A stretch of 64,000 nucleotides of DNA. It comes from Sinomicrobium soli (GTDB taxonomy: Bacteria; Bacteroidota; Bacteroidia; Flavobacteriales; Flavobacteriaceae). Within the stretch, counting starts at the first letter, position 1; every line of letters begins with the position of its first letter. Under the pieces are notes generated by a model. That model saw only the letters and a program-made list of their open reading frames with translations. It ran no database searches and was not told the DNA's origin. Shown here piece after piece: positions 17,871 to 26,965 of this stretch. The stretch is taken from NCBI RefSeq assembly GCF_003285545.1, contig NZ_QLNV01000008.1, positions 124,001-188,000 of the forward strand, read 5' to 3'. The position numbers and the translations under genes are program-made.

Positions 17871-19208
17871 TTATGACGCATGCACCCTCCGGTATTCTAT
17901 AATTCCGGGGATTTTCCTGTGTTCGTCCAGGGCCCCGGTCCGGGCAAACCGGCACCATATCTGCCGGATTTCCCTGCCGGCCTGTTCCAGTTCTTCCGGT
18001 GATTTTCCCTGGCTGAAAGCCGAACTTTCCCAGAGACCCTTACGGCCGAATAACAGTGAAATATCTGAAATATGGGCGGCCCTTATACCACTGTTGCGGT
18101 CTCCCCAGTGTATGCTGTAGCGGTATACCACACCGCCTCCGGCGGCAATATCGGAGGCAAAGACCTTTCCCGGGTTCCGGTATATGCGATCTGTGGTTTT
18201 ACGGATCAGCCATTCCAGTACGGGTTTTCCAAGGCCGGGTATACGGCCGACAGCCTTGAGTTTTTTGTCAAAAGGGACAAAGACGGAGGTCTCCCGCTCG
18301 GTCCAGCCTATAAGTACCTTCCATTGTCCGGAACGCTGCCGCCATATTTTTTCGGCGTCTTTTTCCGGGGGCAACGGGTAATGGCCGTACTGCACCCCGA
18401 AAGGCATACCTCCCTTTATTCCGAAACGTTTCATCGAAAGTACCAGGTCGCTTTGAAGTTTCAGAAGATCCTCAATATCTGCGGAACCGGCTGTGGTAAT
18501 GGCATGTGAGATCATTTTCCGGATCATCGCGGCCCTGTTCTTCCTGATACCCAGGGGAGCACTTTGTATGATGACTTTATGAAAAAGTTCCCCCACATCT
18601 TCCGCAAGCATCAGGTGTGCAATGGCATCGCCCCCTGCCGATTGTCCGAAAAGTGTAACATTTCCGGGGTCGCCGCCGAATGCCGGAATATGCTTTTGGA
18701 TCCACTTCAGGGCAGCCATAATATCCAGAAGCCCCAGGTTTGCCGGGATATTGTGATATCCTCCCAGGAACCCCATAACCCCCAGCCTGTAATTGATGCT
18801 GACCACAATAACCTCATTTTCTTCTACCAGCGGATACGGATCATATACCGGGGAATCTCCGGCACCTGATGTATACGATCCCCCGTAAACCCATACCATA
18901 ACGGGCCATCCGGAAGGAGGAGGGGGTATGCCGGGAAGGGTTATGGAAAGATATTGACAGTCTTCCGTAAGTGTTATGCCCTCGAGAATATCCCTGCCCA
19001 GCAGCGCCCTGGTTTTCCGGGAAGGATTCTGGGGGCAGGCCGGTGATTTTTTTCCGGCGGGAAAAGGAAGCGGGGAAATGGCCACTTCTTCCGGAAGGTG
19101 GTAACGGCTGGCTTTTGCATAGGGGATACCGGTAGCCCGGACCACATTTCCATCCCGCCATCCTTCCACAGGGCCGAGCGAAGTCTCAAAAACAATGTTC
19201 TTCATCAT
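17871..19208 (-). CDS. Type-B carboxylesterase
   Basis: 445 residues of the alpha/beta-hydrolase type-B family (p-nitrobenzyl esterase, cholinesterase). The N-terminal ETSLGPVEG and GIPYAKA strands are typical. EDCQYLSITLP marks the conserved disulfide region, VYGGSYTSG the oxyanion hole, and GGDPGNVTLFGQSAGG (nucleophile Ser near residue 188) the elbow. It is a little shorter than usual (about 490-520) and no clear signal peptide is seen, so it is likely intracellular. The substrate is unknown. The first of two adjacent ATGs is used. Confidence 0.9.
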   Translation of the reverse strand: MMKNIVFETSLGPVEGWRDGNVVRATGIPYAKASRYHLPEEVAISPLPFPAGKKSPACPQNPSRKTRALLGRDILEGITLTEDCQYLSITLPGIPPPPSGWPVMVWVYGGSYTSGAGDSPVYDPYPLVEENEVIVVSINYRLGVMGFLGGYHNIPANLGLLDIMAALKWIQKHIPAFGGDPGNVTLFGQSAGGDAIAHLMLAEDVGELFHKVIIQSAPLGIRKNRAAMIRKMISHAITTAGSADIEDLLKLQSDLVLSMKRFGIKGGMPFGVQYGHYPLPPEKDAEKIWRQRSGQWKVLIGWTERETSVFVPFDKKLKAVGRIPGLGKPVLEWLIRKTTDRIYRNPGKVFASDIAAGGGVVYRYSIHWGDRNSGIRAAHISDISLLFGRKGLWESSAFSQGKSPEELEQAGREIRQIWCRFARTGALDEHRKIPGIIEYRRVHAS

Positions 19209-19363
19209 CAGTAGAAAATGTCAGGGGGTTTGCGGAAACACAAAAATATGAATTTTTATCATGTTGCATGGTAACAACAGGTCCCTGCACAAAGATATTC
19301 CGGTACATGAGCCGGAGTATTTCAAGGTCTGCCCGATAGTATGATGTACCGGTACTGACAGAC

Positions 19364-19393
19364 TTGTACAAAAGGATTTTGTTCATACCTTTG
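19364..19393 (+). promoter_or_regulatory. Promoter of the methionine aminopeptidase gene
   Basis: -33 element CTTG (TTG at 19364-19366), 19 nt spacer, -7 box TACCTTTG (19386-19393). The spacing and both boxes match the Bacteroidota primary sigma consensus. The ATG follows 27 nt later. Confidence 0.7.
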
Positions 19394-19419
19394 TAAATAA
19401 GGTATTAAAAGAGTTTTCT

Positions 19420-20187
19420 ATGTCCATATCCAGGGAATCCGAATTAACAGGAATGCAAAAGGCAAGTGAGGCCGTCGCATATACACTGCGTAAAATGACC
19501 GGTTATGCCAGGCCCGGAATGACCACCAAAGAGCTCGATGATTACGGGGCGGAAATCCTGTCCGGGTTCGGGGCAAGATCCGCGCCTTTTCTTACCTATG
19601 GTTTTCCGGGACATACCTGTATAAGTGTAGGAGGGGAGTTCTGTCATGGTATACCTTCCGCCAGCCGTGTACTGCAGGAAGGAGACCTGATCAATATCGA
19701 CGTTTCTGCCGAGCTCAACGGATACTGGGCAGACAACGGCGGGTCGTTTGTGCTGGGAAGGGATATTAACCGGCATCAGAAACTCGTTGATGCCTCTAAA
19801 GCCGTTTTGAAAAAAGCCCTTGAAAACATCCGCGGAGGTATCAGGATTTCGGAAATAGGGCACCTTATGGAAACCGAAGCTAAAAAAAGGGGATATAAGG
19901 TGATCAAAAACCTGGGAGGTCATGGTATAGGGCGAAGTTTGCATGAAGAACCGGTAGACCTTCTCAATTATAAAGACAAATTCGACCGCCGGAGATTCCG
20001 GAAAAATTCGGTAGTAGCCCTGGAGACCTTTATTGCAACGACCTCTACCTATGCCGATACCCTCGCTGACGGATGGACTATGACGGGGAACAGGGGTGGT
20101 TTTATGGCTCAGCACGAACATACCATTGTCATTACCGATGGTAAACCTTTAATCCTCACCGAAAAAAACGGAATACTCAATGAATGA
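19420..20187 (+). CDS. map: Type I methionine aminopeptidase
   Basis: 255 residues; removes the initiator Met from nascent proteins. The five metal ligands fall at Asp94, Asp105, His168, Glu202 and Glu233, and His75 lies in EFCHGIPS, with the spacing of E. coli Map. It begins without the extra N-terminal domain. The WADNGGSF strand differs from the more common GDT form of ribosome-cluster Map proteins, and the gene stands away from ribosomal genes, so it may be a second, accessory copy. It is followed by a YciI-like gene after 48 nt, probably one transcript. Confidence 0.95.
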   Translation: MSISRESELTGMQKASEAVAYTLRKMTGYARPGMTTKELDDYGAEILSGFGARSAPFLTYGFPGHTCISVGGEFCHGIPSASRVLQEGDLINIDVSAELNGYWADNGGSFVLGRDINRHQKLVDASKAVLKKALENIRGGIRISEIGHLMETEAKKRGYKVIKNLGGHGIGRSLHEEPVDLLNYKDKFDRRRFRKNSVVALETFIATTSTYADTLADGWTMTGNRGGFMAQHEHTIVITDGKPLILTEKNGILNE

Positions 20188-20235
20188 CAGGGTATCAGCA
20201 ATAGCAATATACAGACATCCTTTTAAAAGAATACC

Positions 20236-20526
20236 ATGTTTATAGTAAACCTAACCTATAAGGTTTCCTTCGATCAGGTGGAACCTCATCTTCAGGCACA
20301 TATGGCTTTTGTAAATGAGCAGTATGAAAACGGGAATTTCCTGGCGTCCGGGAAGAAAGTCCCGCGTACCGGCGGGATAATACTGTCTTCAATGGAAAGC
20401 AGGGAGGCCCTGGAGCGCCTTATGGAGCAGGACCCGTTTATACTGCACGATGTTGCCGGTACTGAAATCACGGAATTTGCACTGAGCAGGGTCAGTGAGC
20501 ATTTAAAGGCTTTTTCAGGATCATAA
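20236..20526 (+). CDS. YciI-family protein
   Basis: 96 residues with the dimeric alpha-beta barrel plan of YciI. His21 in LQAHMAFV and Asp in the QDPFIL motif are the conserved pair thought to form an active site. GKKVPRTGGIILSSM is the central strand. The biochemical role of the family is unsettled. Downstream of map on the same strand. Confidence 0.88.
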   Translation: MFIVNLTYKVSFDQVEPHLQAHMAFVNEQYENGNFLASGKKVPRTGGIILSSMESREALERLMEQDPFILHDVAGTEITEFALSRVSEHLKAFSGS

Positions 20527-20534
20527 GGGCTGCG

Positions 20535-20556
20535 AAAAAAGCCCCGATAACGGGGC
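20535..20556 (-). terminator. Terminator of the alkaline phosphatase gene
   Basis: Stem GCCCCG (20541-20546) / CGGGGC (20551-20556) with an ATAA tetraloop. On the minus strand it is followed by six U (20540-20535). It also separates the convergent YciI gene. Confidence 0.85.
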
Positions 20557-20597
20557 CTGATCTTTGGTAATAATATGCTGCGGTCGGGGAGTATTTG

Positions 20598-21737
20598 TTA
20601 TTTCCCCAGGACCTGCCTGATCTTGTGATAGATCTGGTGGTTGTCGTAGATACCTCTGAAGGCTTCCGAACCGGGGCCATAGGCAAATACGGGGACCATA
20701 ACCCCGGTATGTCCGCCCGTGGTAAACTTTCCGTCCAGTTCGTTATAGTTGCCCTCCCTGGCCGGCAGGGAATATCCCCCGGTCTCGTGGTCTGCGGTGA
20801 TTACAATAAGCGTATTACCATCTTCTTCCGCAAAGTCCAGTGCCTTACCGATGGCCTGGTCAAAATCGATCATTTCCGTAATGATATATTCCGCATCGTT
20901 GGCATGGCCGCCCCAATCGATCTGTGAGCCTTCCACCATCAGAAAGAACCCCTTATCCGATTCCTTTTGCAGGTGACGGACGGATGGTGCTATCGAGCGT
21001 GGCAAAATATCATCGCGTCCTTTCAGGATAGACTCGGGCTGATCGTCTGCTATAAAATAGCCCACCTTGCCGGCTGTGGTTTTCAAAGCATCGAGGTCAT
21101 CGATAAACGAAAAACCCTTGTCTTCCAGTTCACGGATAATATTCCGGTTGTCAAACGGTTTCTTTTTGGAATCGACGCGGTTTTCAAAATATTTCTTTCC
21201 CCCGCCTATAAAGAGGTTTACCGGGGCATTGACCATATCCGCGGCAATCTCGTTTTCCATGCTTCGCTTTAACTGGTGGGCAAAAAAACTGGCCGGGGTA
21301 GCGTGGGTAATGGCACAGGTAGCAATGAGCCCGGTAGCATAGCCATCGTTCCCCAGAAGTTCCAGCAGGGTCTCTTTCGGTTTTCCGTCCTTATCTACGC
21401 CAATGGCGCCGTTATACGTCTTTTCGCCTATGGAAAATGCAGTGGCCCCCGCAGCAGAATCCGTGATGAGCTCTGAAGAAGAACTCGTCTTGCTGAACCC
21501 GATATTGGCAATCCGCTCCACATGGAGCGATTTGTTCCGGTATATCCCGCTCGAAACCTGGGTGACCCCCATACCGTCCCCGATCATCAGGATGACATTT
21601 TTAGGGCGTTTCCCGTTCTGGTTTATAATGATCTCGCCGTTTTCCAGGTCGGTTTTGACCGTCGGGCTGACATTGATGCTGCAACCGGAAATGACAAAAA
21701 GAACAGTAAGGACACTTAATCTGGTGAGTAATTTCAT
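20598..21737 (-). CDS. Alkaline phosphatase, lipoprotein form
   Basis: 379 residues. Lipoprotein signal with Cys19 (VISGC). The catalytic core follows PhoA: MIGDGMG (metal Asp), ITDSAAGATA with nucleophile Ser94, THATPASF, VEGSQIDWGGHAND (metal Asp and His), TADHETGG and GGHTG. It hydrolyses phosphomonoesters outside the cytoplasm, anchored by lipid. It is shorter than E. coli PhoA and lacks large insertions. A pho-type operator was not identified. Single gene with its own promoter box and terminator. Confidence 0.95.
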   Translation of the reverse strand: MKLLTRLSVLTVLFVISGCSINVSPTVKTDLENGEIIINQNGKRPKNVILMIGDGMGVTQVSSGIYRNKSLHVERIANIGFSKTSSSSELITDSAAGATAFSIGEKTYNGAIGVDKDGKPKETLLELLGNDGYATGLIATCAITHATPASFFAHQLKRSMENEIAADMVNAPVNLFIGGGKKYFENRVDSKKKPFDNRNIIRELEDKGFSFIDDLDALKTTAGKVGYFIADDQPESILKGRDDILPRSIAPSVRHLQKESDKGFFLMVEGSQIDWGGHANDAEYIITEMIDFDQAIGKALDFAEEDGNTLIVITADHETGGYSLPAREGNYNELDGKFTTGGHTGVMVPVFAYGPGSEAFRGIYDNHQIYHKIRQVLGK

Positions 21738-21781
21738 GGTATTGTCGTAAATTTAGGTTATTGAGTATAATTACTTGTTTC

Positions 21782-21789
21782 CAAATTTA
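21782..21789 (-). promoter_or_regulatory. Promoter -7 box for the alkaline phosphatase gene
   Basis: TAAATTTG on the minus strand matches TAnnTTTG, 45 nt upstream of the ATG. The -33 region is not clear. Confidence 0.45.
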
Positions 21790-21824
21790 GTAAACCTCCG
21801 GGAGTAATATCTCTTACCCTACTT

Positions 21825-21832
21825 TATATTTG
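21825..21832 (+). promoter_or_regulatory. Promoter -7 box TATATTTG, plus strand
   Basis: Perfect TAnnTTTG pointing toward the VOC protein at 22019. The implied leader of about 180 nt is long, and no RNA structure was recognised in it. Confidence 0.4.
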
Positions 21833-22018
21833 TGTGATTTTTTGTTTAAGTCCGCATAGGGTATGATTGTAATTTATTGATCGGGAAATACCGGACCGGG
21901 TTTAATAATTTACACTTTTACTTATCTTTATTCTTTTTTAAACAAGGCCATATTCCTTTTGCCGGTTTCATGGCAATAATGCTTATAGCTGATATCAATC
22001 CTGTAAAGTCCTGTACTC

Positions 22019-22471
22019 ATGAAAAAAACACTATTGTTACTTGCCTTATGCTCTTTATTATCCCTTCAACTCACTGCCCAGGAAGATAATCCCGGGACCG
22101 TAATCAACCATATTGCCGTGTATGTCGCCGACCTGGCCCATAGCACGCACTTTTACCGTGATATTATCGGGCTGGATACTATTCCCGAACCCTTTCACGA
22201 CGGTAAACATACCTGGTTTTCCATAGGTTCGGGTGTGCAGCTGCATTTAATACAGGGGGCAACAACTGCCACAGAACACGACAAGAACAGCCATCTTTGT
22301 TTTTCCGTAGCGTCTGTCCCCGCTTTTATAGAGATCCTCAACAGGAACAAGATCCCTTACGAAGACTGGCAGGGAGAAAAACAGGCTGTTACCAACCGGG
22401 TAGATGGCGTAAAGCAGATCTATATTACCGATCCGGACGGATATTGGGTAGAGATCAATGATGCGCAATAA
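22019..22471 (+). CDS. Exported VOC (glyoxalase/bleomycin-resistance fold) protein
   Basis: 150 residues. Sec signal MKKTLLLLALCSLLSLQLTAQ, then one VOC domain: INHIAVYVADLAHSTHFYRDIIGL (first strand with metal His), WFSIGSGVQLHLIQG, HLCFSV and YITDPDGYWVEIND (metal Glu near the end). Export is unusual for the fold, which is normally cytoplasmic, so the substrate is probably not methylglyoxal-glutathione. Function unknown. Confidence 0.85.
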   Translation: MKKTLLLLALCSLLSLQLTAQEDNPGTVINHIAVYVADLAHSTHFYRDIIGLDTIPEPFHDGKHTWFSIGSGVQLHLIQGATTATEHDKNSHLCFSVASVPAFIEILNRNKIPYEDWQGEKQAVTNRVDGVKQIYITDPDGYWVEINDAQ

Positions 22472-22551
22472 AAATACCCTCTGCAGGGTATTTCCTGCAA
22501 TTTGTTTATCGGATAATTTTATACCACATAAACCGATAAATAAATTGTATT

Positions 22552-24033
22552 ATGAAAAGACTTATACTCCCCGGGTTTATTGTTCTTTTTAACCTGGTGA
22601 TGATCTCATGTTCTTCCGATGATGATAACCTCACCGATAAAAAGGGAGAAGAAGACCCGCCGAAAGAGGAAGAATTCGAAGACGGAGGTACCGTATATAC
22701 CTCTCAGCTGGTTACCATCGATAAAAAGGGAGCCAGTGCAGCAAGCTACGAAGGCACCTTTAACGACCATGCGATAGCACTTAGAAGTGAAACGGACAGT
22801 ACCCTGGTTTTCATGGTTTTATCAGACCTGGCCAAAGTAGGGGAAGACAACTTCCTGAAGGTGCCTGATCTCGATCTCCATATAAGCTATGAGGTGAAAC
22901 AAACGGAACTGCCCGGCACCCCGGACGAGGTACTTACTCCCCTGGTTACCGAGATCAGTACTATTGATGCCGGTAGTATAGAAGATGAAAGCTTAAAACA
23001 GTTCTTCGAAGGGTTCAATGCGTATTACGCTTCCCTTTCCGCTTCCGACAAACAGGCCATGGCAGAAGCCTATGCGGCCAACTTTAACACTGATGACAGT
23101 AATCTTTCACAGCGGATGGCACCGGAAGATGTGCTTACGTCCTGTGAAGAGCATATCCGGGATATGGAGGCTTCGGCATTAGTAGCAATAAATACGGTAG
23201 AACATCCTCCGGTTTCCATTCTGTTCAACGCAATAACACTGGTAAAACTCAACACTGCCGTAACCACATGCAGGGAAATTCTCGATATCCCGGCGACAAA
23301 CCTGTTTCTCGAATTCAGGGAACCGGAAGATGATAATGGCAGGGTGGTTTTTGTCTCCGGAACAGAAAGAGGGTTTGCCCTGAACCTCGGCACCCGTGGC
23401 CTGCAGGCTTCCGATGAGGAGGGGGCTACCGGGATCGTTGCGGAGAGTTTTGAGGTCATCCACCGGTTAAATACCCTGGTTACGGATAAGATCAATCCCG
23501 TTATTGCCGCCAACAGCGAAGCCGTACCCGAATATTTCACTGCGGAACCTCTGCCCGCACCGGTTTCCATTCCGGAAGAAGCGGAAACACAGGTTGCCCT
23601 GCTTGCGGAAGAACAATTCATGAATGTCGGTTTTGGTGTTTCAGGTCCGGATGTTAGCTTCACCGACCTCGCATATGCCGATGGAAGTATTCATATCGCC
23701 ATGAATATTCTCAACCCGGACTGGATGGAAGGAGATGAAATAGAAACCTCCCTGACCTATACCTATGCTCCCGGGAACTCAAACCGTATAGAGGGAACCC
23801 TTCCCATAGTAGTGCAGACGTACTGTAAAGGAGCAGGACCGGCAGCAGATATAGAGGTATCCGGCGATACGGCTACGGTAGTGCCTACGAGGGGAAACGC
23901 GCCTTTGAGCTATACATGGAGTACAGGAGATGAGGGCCCTGTTGTGAGCGGACTGGCACCGGGAGAATACACTGTGGTTATTTCTGATTTTAACCAGAGA
24001 TGTTCAACCACGATATATGTGACTATTGAATAA
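22552..24033 (+). CDS. Large lipoprotein with C-terminal SprB/PKD-like repeat
   Basis: 493 residues. Lipoprotein signal MKRLILPGFIVLFNLVMISC (Cys20), then an acidic linker (SSDDDN...DPPKEEEFEDGG). The central 350 residues are not recognised. The last 60 residues hold one Ig-like repeat, with APLSYTWSTGDEGPVVSGLA and GEYTVVISD, the pattern of SprB/PKD-like repeats in Bacteroidota adhesins. Surface exposure is likely. A strong terminator follows. Confidence 0.7.
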   Translation: MKRLILPGFIVLFNLVMISCSSDDDNLTDKKGEEDPPKEEEFEDGGTVYTSQLVTIDKKGASAASYEGTFNDHAIALRSETDSTLVFMVLSDLAKVGEDNFLKVPDLDLHISYEVKQTELPGTPDEVLTPLVTEISTIDAGSIEDESLKQFFEGFNAYYASLSASDKQAMAEAYAANFNTDDSNLSQRMAPEDVLTSCEEHIRDMEASALVAINTVEHPPVSILFNAITLVKLNTAVTTCREILDIPATNLFLEFREPEDDNGRVVFVSGTERGFALNLGTRGLQASDEEGATGIVAESFEVIHRLNTLVTDKINPVIAANSEAVPEYFTAEPLPAPVSIPEEAETQVALLAEEQFMNVGFGVSGPDVSFTDLAYADGSIHIAMNILNPDWMEGDEIETSLTYTYAPGNSNRIEGTLPIVVQTYCKGAGPAADIEVSGDTATVVPTRGNAPLSYTWSTGDEGPVVSGLAPGEYTVVISDFNQRCSTTIYVTIE

Positions 24034-24082
24034 TCCGGATACCGTCAAAGAATACAGACCACCTGTTAAACCGATACCATTT

Positions 24083-24114
24083 TTACGGCCGCTTCATGCG
24101 GCCGTAACTTTTTT
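24083..24114 (+). terminator. Terminator of the SprB-repeat lipoprotein gene
   Basis: 10-bp perfect stem TTACGGCCGC (24083-24092) / GCGGCCGTAA (24098-24107), loop TTCAT, then C and TTTTTT. The T tract overlaps the end of the convergent gene. Confidence 0.9.
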
Positions 24115-24925
24115 ATTTTCCGGCTTTTCTCCTTTTCCTCCATTTCCGGATCACCAGGAACAGTACCACGCCAATCAGGACAAAAGGCCAGACATTTGTC
24201 AGGGCGACGAAAAACCATACCAGGTTGTCCCAGCCATTGCGGAATCCCTGCCTGAACTCGTGTCCGAACCCGGTATGCCCGGGCAGGGTTTCATAGAATG
24301 ATATGGTCAGGGTAGAGAATGAGACCCTGTTCTTTAAATATTCAAGCCGTCCTTCAACAGATTCGATCTCCGACCGCAGTATGCCTGCCTGTTTTTCGAT
24401 CTCCAGTATTTCGGTCACATTTTTTGCCTGCTTTAACAATTCGAGATAGCGTATCTCAAGTTCTTTTTTGGTCTTCAGCCTGGCCTGTATATCGAGAAAC
24501 TCCTCGGTGACGTCCCTGACGTTTATCTGCTTGTGGTCCAATTGGTCTACGTCCCTGGTGATTTCCTCCAGGAAAGCATCGAAATTATCTGCCGGAACAC
24601 GAACCGTCAGGGTATTCCTTTTTGATCCCGGGTTGTTGAACTCCTGGTCTGATGCGATATAGGTATTGTATTTGTCCGCAGCCTGGTAAATGATCTCCCT
24701 CGTAGCCCCGAGGTCGTCGGTCCTGAATTCGATATTACCTTCTTTTATAAGTTTTCTTTCCGCGATTTCCACCTTGTTTTCCCCGGATGAGGAAGACGCC
24801 GGGGCCAGGGACACTTCGGATTCCGTCATTCCGGAACCGGTAGAACCGGCATGGTCTGTACAGCCGGTAAAGGACAGGGACAAAGCGATGGCAACAAATT
24901 TGAATAACTGGTGCTTCATGAGCAT
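24113..24925 (-). CDS. DUF4349 lipoprotein with C-terminal membrane helix
   Basis: 270 residues. Lipoprotein signal (FTGC, Cys22), low-complexity Ser/Gly linker, then the DUF4349 core: RKLIKEGNIEFRTDDL, TLTVRVPADNFDAFLEEI and VTEEFLDIQARLKTKKELEIRYLELL. A predicted coiled coil covers about residues 150-205. The tail has one transmembrane helix (VWPFVLIGVVLFLVI) and a basic end. The family is common but its role is unknown. An ATG two codons downstream is an equally good start. Confidence 0.88.
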   Translation of the reverse strand: MLMKHQLFKFVAIALSLSFTGCTDHAGSTGSGMTESEVSLAPASSSSGENKVEIAERKLIKEGNIEFRTDDLGATREIIYQAADKYNTYIASDQEFNNPGSKRNTLTVRVPADNFDAFLEEITRDVDQLDHKQINVRDVTEEFLDIQARLKTKKELEIRYLELLKQAKNVTEILEIEKQAGILRSEIESVEGRLEYLKNRVSFSTLTISFYETLPGHTGFGHEFRQGFRNGWDNLVWFFVALTNVWPFVLIGVVLFLVIRKWRKRRKAGK

Positions 24926-25032
24926 ATGGGTTACTGATCAGTATAAAGATATAAAATATTCCGTCCCGAAAATAAAGCAGGTGCTTCGGCGTTAGCTGTT
25001 TACCGCCCCGGTCAATAATAACCCTTATAGCT

Positions 25033-25197
25033 ATGTACCTGACAAAAGAAAGTTTTTTACGTATCGCAAGGCCTGTTGTCGTGTTTCTGATGATCTGCAT
25101 TATGGGAATATCCTATGGCTGCAGGGATGAAGATGACGATGCTGTGTATGAAGAGGAAAAGGAGGCGGCAGCGGATACGGTGTCCCGGCAGCCGTGA
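25033..25197 (+). CDS. 54-residue small lipoprotein
   Basis: A membrane-inserting signal (RPVVVFLMICIMGISYGC, Cys30) is followed by a short, very acidic tail (RDEDDDAVYEEEKEAAAD). The Asp/Glu run after the Cys is the usual surface-export-friendly sequence of Bacteroidota lipoproteins. It is divergent from the DUF4349 gene and convergent with the epimerase gene. Too short for a fold; it could be an intact small lipoprotein or a truncated one. Confidence 0.55.
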   Translation: MYLTKESFLRIARPVVVFLMICIMGISYGCRDEDDDAVYEEEKEAAADTVSRQP

Positions 25198-25216
25198 AAT
25201 GCGGCCCCATGCAATA

Positions 25217-26029
25217 TTACCGCAGTACCGTGCTGTTTACCACATCCTGAACTTCCAGCTGGCACTGTGCCGGGAGTTTGTTGTCTTTAGGCAGAACGGC
25301 AAGGAAGCGGTCGGTATTGCGGGTATAAACGTTTTTGAACAGGGGGCGCTCGTACCCGAGTTCTTCGGTAATATTCCCGATAAATTCATCGTGGTGTATC
25401 AGGTCGCGGCTTCCGAGGTGATAGATGCCGGTGAGATGCCGGTTGATCATATAGTGTATCTGCCGTGCAAATTTATCGGCACAGGTCACATTCATCACCA
25501 GGTCGGGAAATACTTCATAGGCCTCCTTGTGTTCCAGGAAATATTTCAGTTCGCCGAGTCTCGGCGAATTGGGCCCGAACACCATGGGCAGGCGGGCGAT
25601 AACATATTGCCATACCGGCAGGCGGAGCAGCATGTTCTCGATCCTGATCTTGAATTTTCCGTAAATACTTTCCGAAAGGGTCTTGTCGTATTCGTAGGAA
25701 GGATAATTGCTGAACGCATCAAAAACATTGGCCGAAGAGAGAAATATCACCCGGATGTCCCGTTTGGAAATAACGGTGGTGATTTCCTTGTGCAGCGCTA
25801 CCTGCGATTCGAAATCACCCTTGACCGCAGAGATGATACAGGCCGGTTTTATGTCATTGATCAGGGCCTCTACAGCATCGGTTTCATGGTTGAACGGGAA
25901 GAAATGCTGATTTCCGGCACCGGAACCATCAGTAAAATAGGTTCCATAGGTGTCGTAATAAGGACATAATTCCCTGTAGAGGGTACCTCCCAAAAATCCG
26001 CTGGCTCCCAAGATCAGTATTCGCTTCAC
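25217..26029 (-). CDS. NAD-dependent epimerase/dTDP-4-dehydrorhamnose reductase-like protein
   Basis: 270 residues. Rossmann motif GASGFLGG (8-15). FLSSANVFDAF holds the catalytic Ser/Asn strand, and the Tyr-x-x-x-Lys pair is best seen as SESIYGKFK. ARLPMVFGPNSPR is the substrate-side motif of RmlD/extended SDR proteins. The reaction is likely on a nucleotide sugar, but the substrate is unknown. It is the last gene of the gcvT-glsA operon, 15 nt after glsA. Confidence 0.82.
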   Translation of the reverse strand: MKRILILGASGFLGGTLYRELCPYYDTYGTYFTDGSGAGNQHFFPFNHETDAVEALINDIKPACIISAVKGDFESQVALHKEITTVISKRDIRVIFLSSANVFDAFSNYPSYEYDKTLSESIYGKFKIRIENMLLRLPVWQYVIARLPMVFGPNSPRLGELKYFLEHKEAYEVFPDLVMNVTCADKFARQIHYMINRHLTGIYHLGSRDLIHHDEFIGNITEELGYERPLFKNVYTRNTDRFLAVLPKDNKLPAQCQLEVQDVVNSTVLR

Positions 26030-26044
26030 AACAACCTTCGTTTT

Positions 26045-26965
26045 TTAAAATATAGACAATCCTGTTCTGGTGGTAAACATTTCCAGGGCGCGCATTCCCA
26101 ACAAGGAATTTCCCCTTTCGTTGAGCCCCGGAGACCATGTGGCCATACAGTAGTTGCCGGGATGTACGGCTACAATACCTCCGCCAACCCCGCTCTTTCC
26201 GGGCAGCCCTACCTCGAAGGCAAATTCGCCGGCCTCGTCATAAAAACCGCAGGTCAGCATTATGGCATTGATACGTTTGGCCTGACTGGCAGAGATAAAA
26301 CTTTTTCCCTTCATATTCTTTCCGCCATTGGCAAACAGATAGAAGGTACGGGCCAGCTGCCGGCAGCTCATATACAGTGAACATTGATGAAAATAGAAAT
26401 CCAGGACGTCTTCCACTTCGTTTTCCATATTGCCGAACGACTTCAGCAGATTGGCGGCGGCGGCATTCCGGAAGCCGGTTTCCTTTTCAGACCGTACTAC
26501 GGTTTCATCATAGCGGATGCTGTCGTCATCGGCGAGTTCCCTGACGTAATTAAGAAAATCCTCTTTCGGATCTGAAAAACCGGAGAGGAGTACATCGCAT
26601 ATTACCAGTGCCCCGGCATTGATAAACGGATTTCGGGGAATTCCCCTTTCCAGTTCCAGCAGCGCCAGGAAATTGAAGGGGTTACCGGAGGGTTCAACAT
26701 CAACCCTTTTCCAGAGATCGGGCCCTGTAAAGTCCAGTGCCTTGGACAATGACAGGACCTTGGAAATACTCTGGATGGAAAACGGAATATCAAAGTCGCC
26801 GGAGCCGTACTCCTTCCCGTCCAGGGTAAGCAGGTGCAGACCGAAACGGGCAGGGTCCACCTTGTGCAGTTCCGGGATATAGGAAGCTACCTCACCTCTT
26901 TCGGGAACGTCTTTTAAAGTGTTGTAAATATGGTCCAGGATACCTTGATATTCCATGGTTGTCAT
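26045..26965 (-). CDS. glsA: Glutaminase
   Basis: 306 residues; hydrolyses L-glutamine to glutamate and ammonia. SISK at 66-69 gives the Ser-x-x-Lys catalytic pair at the same positions as E. coli YbaS. NPFINAGAL and VGLPGKSGVGGGI are the serine-hydrolase (beta-lactamase-like) signature regions. The ATG overlaps the gcvT stop (TAATG), which implies translational coupling; an ATG three codons in is a possible alternative start. Cytoplasmic. Confidence 0.96.
   Translation of the reverse strand: MTTMEYQGILDHIYNTLKDVPERGEVASYIPELHKVDPARFGLHLLTLDGKEYGSGDFDIPFSIQSISKVLSLSKALDFTGPDLWKRVDVEPSGNPFNFLALLELERGIPRNPFINAGALVICDVLLSGFSDPKEDFLNYVRELADDDSIRYDETVVRSEKETGFRNAAAANLLKSFGNMENEVEDVLDFYFHQCSLYMSCRQLARTFYLFANGGKNMKGKSFISASQAKRINAIMLTCGFYDEAGEFAFEVGLPGKSGVGGGIVAVHPGNYCMATWSPGLNERGNSLLGMRALEMFTTRTGLSIF

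Noticed and set aside
19186-19386. 66-codon minus-strand frame upstream of the carboxylesterase
   Set aside because: It overlaps the map promoter and the carboxylesterase start, and shows no coding features.
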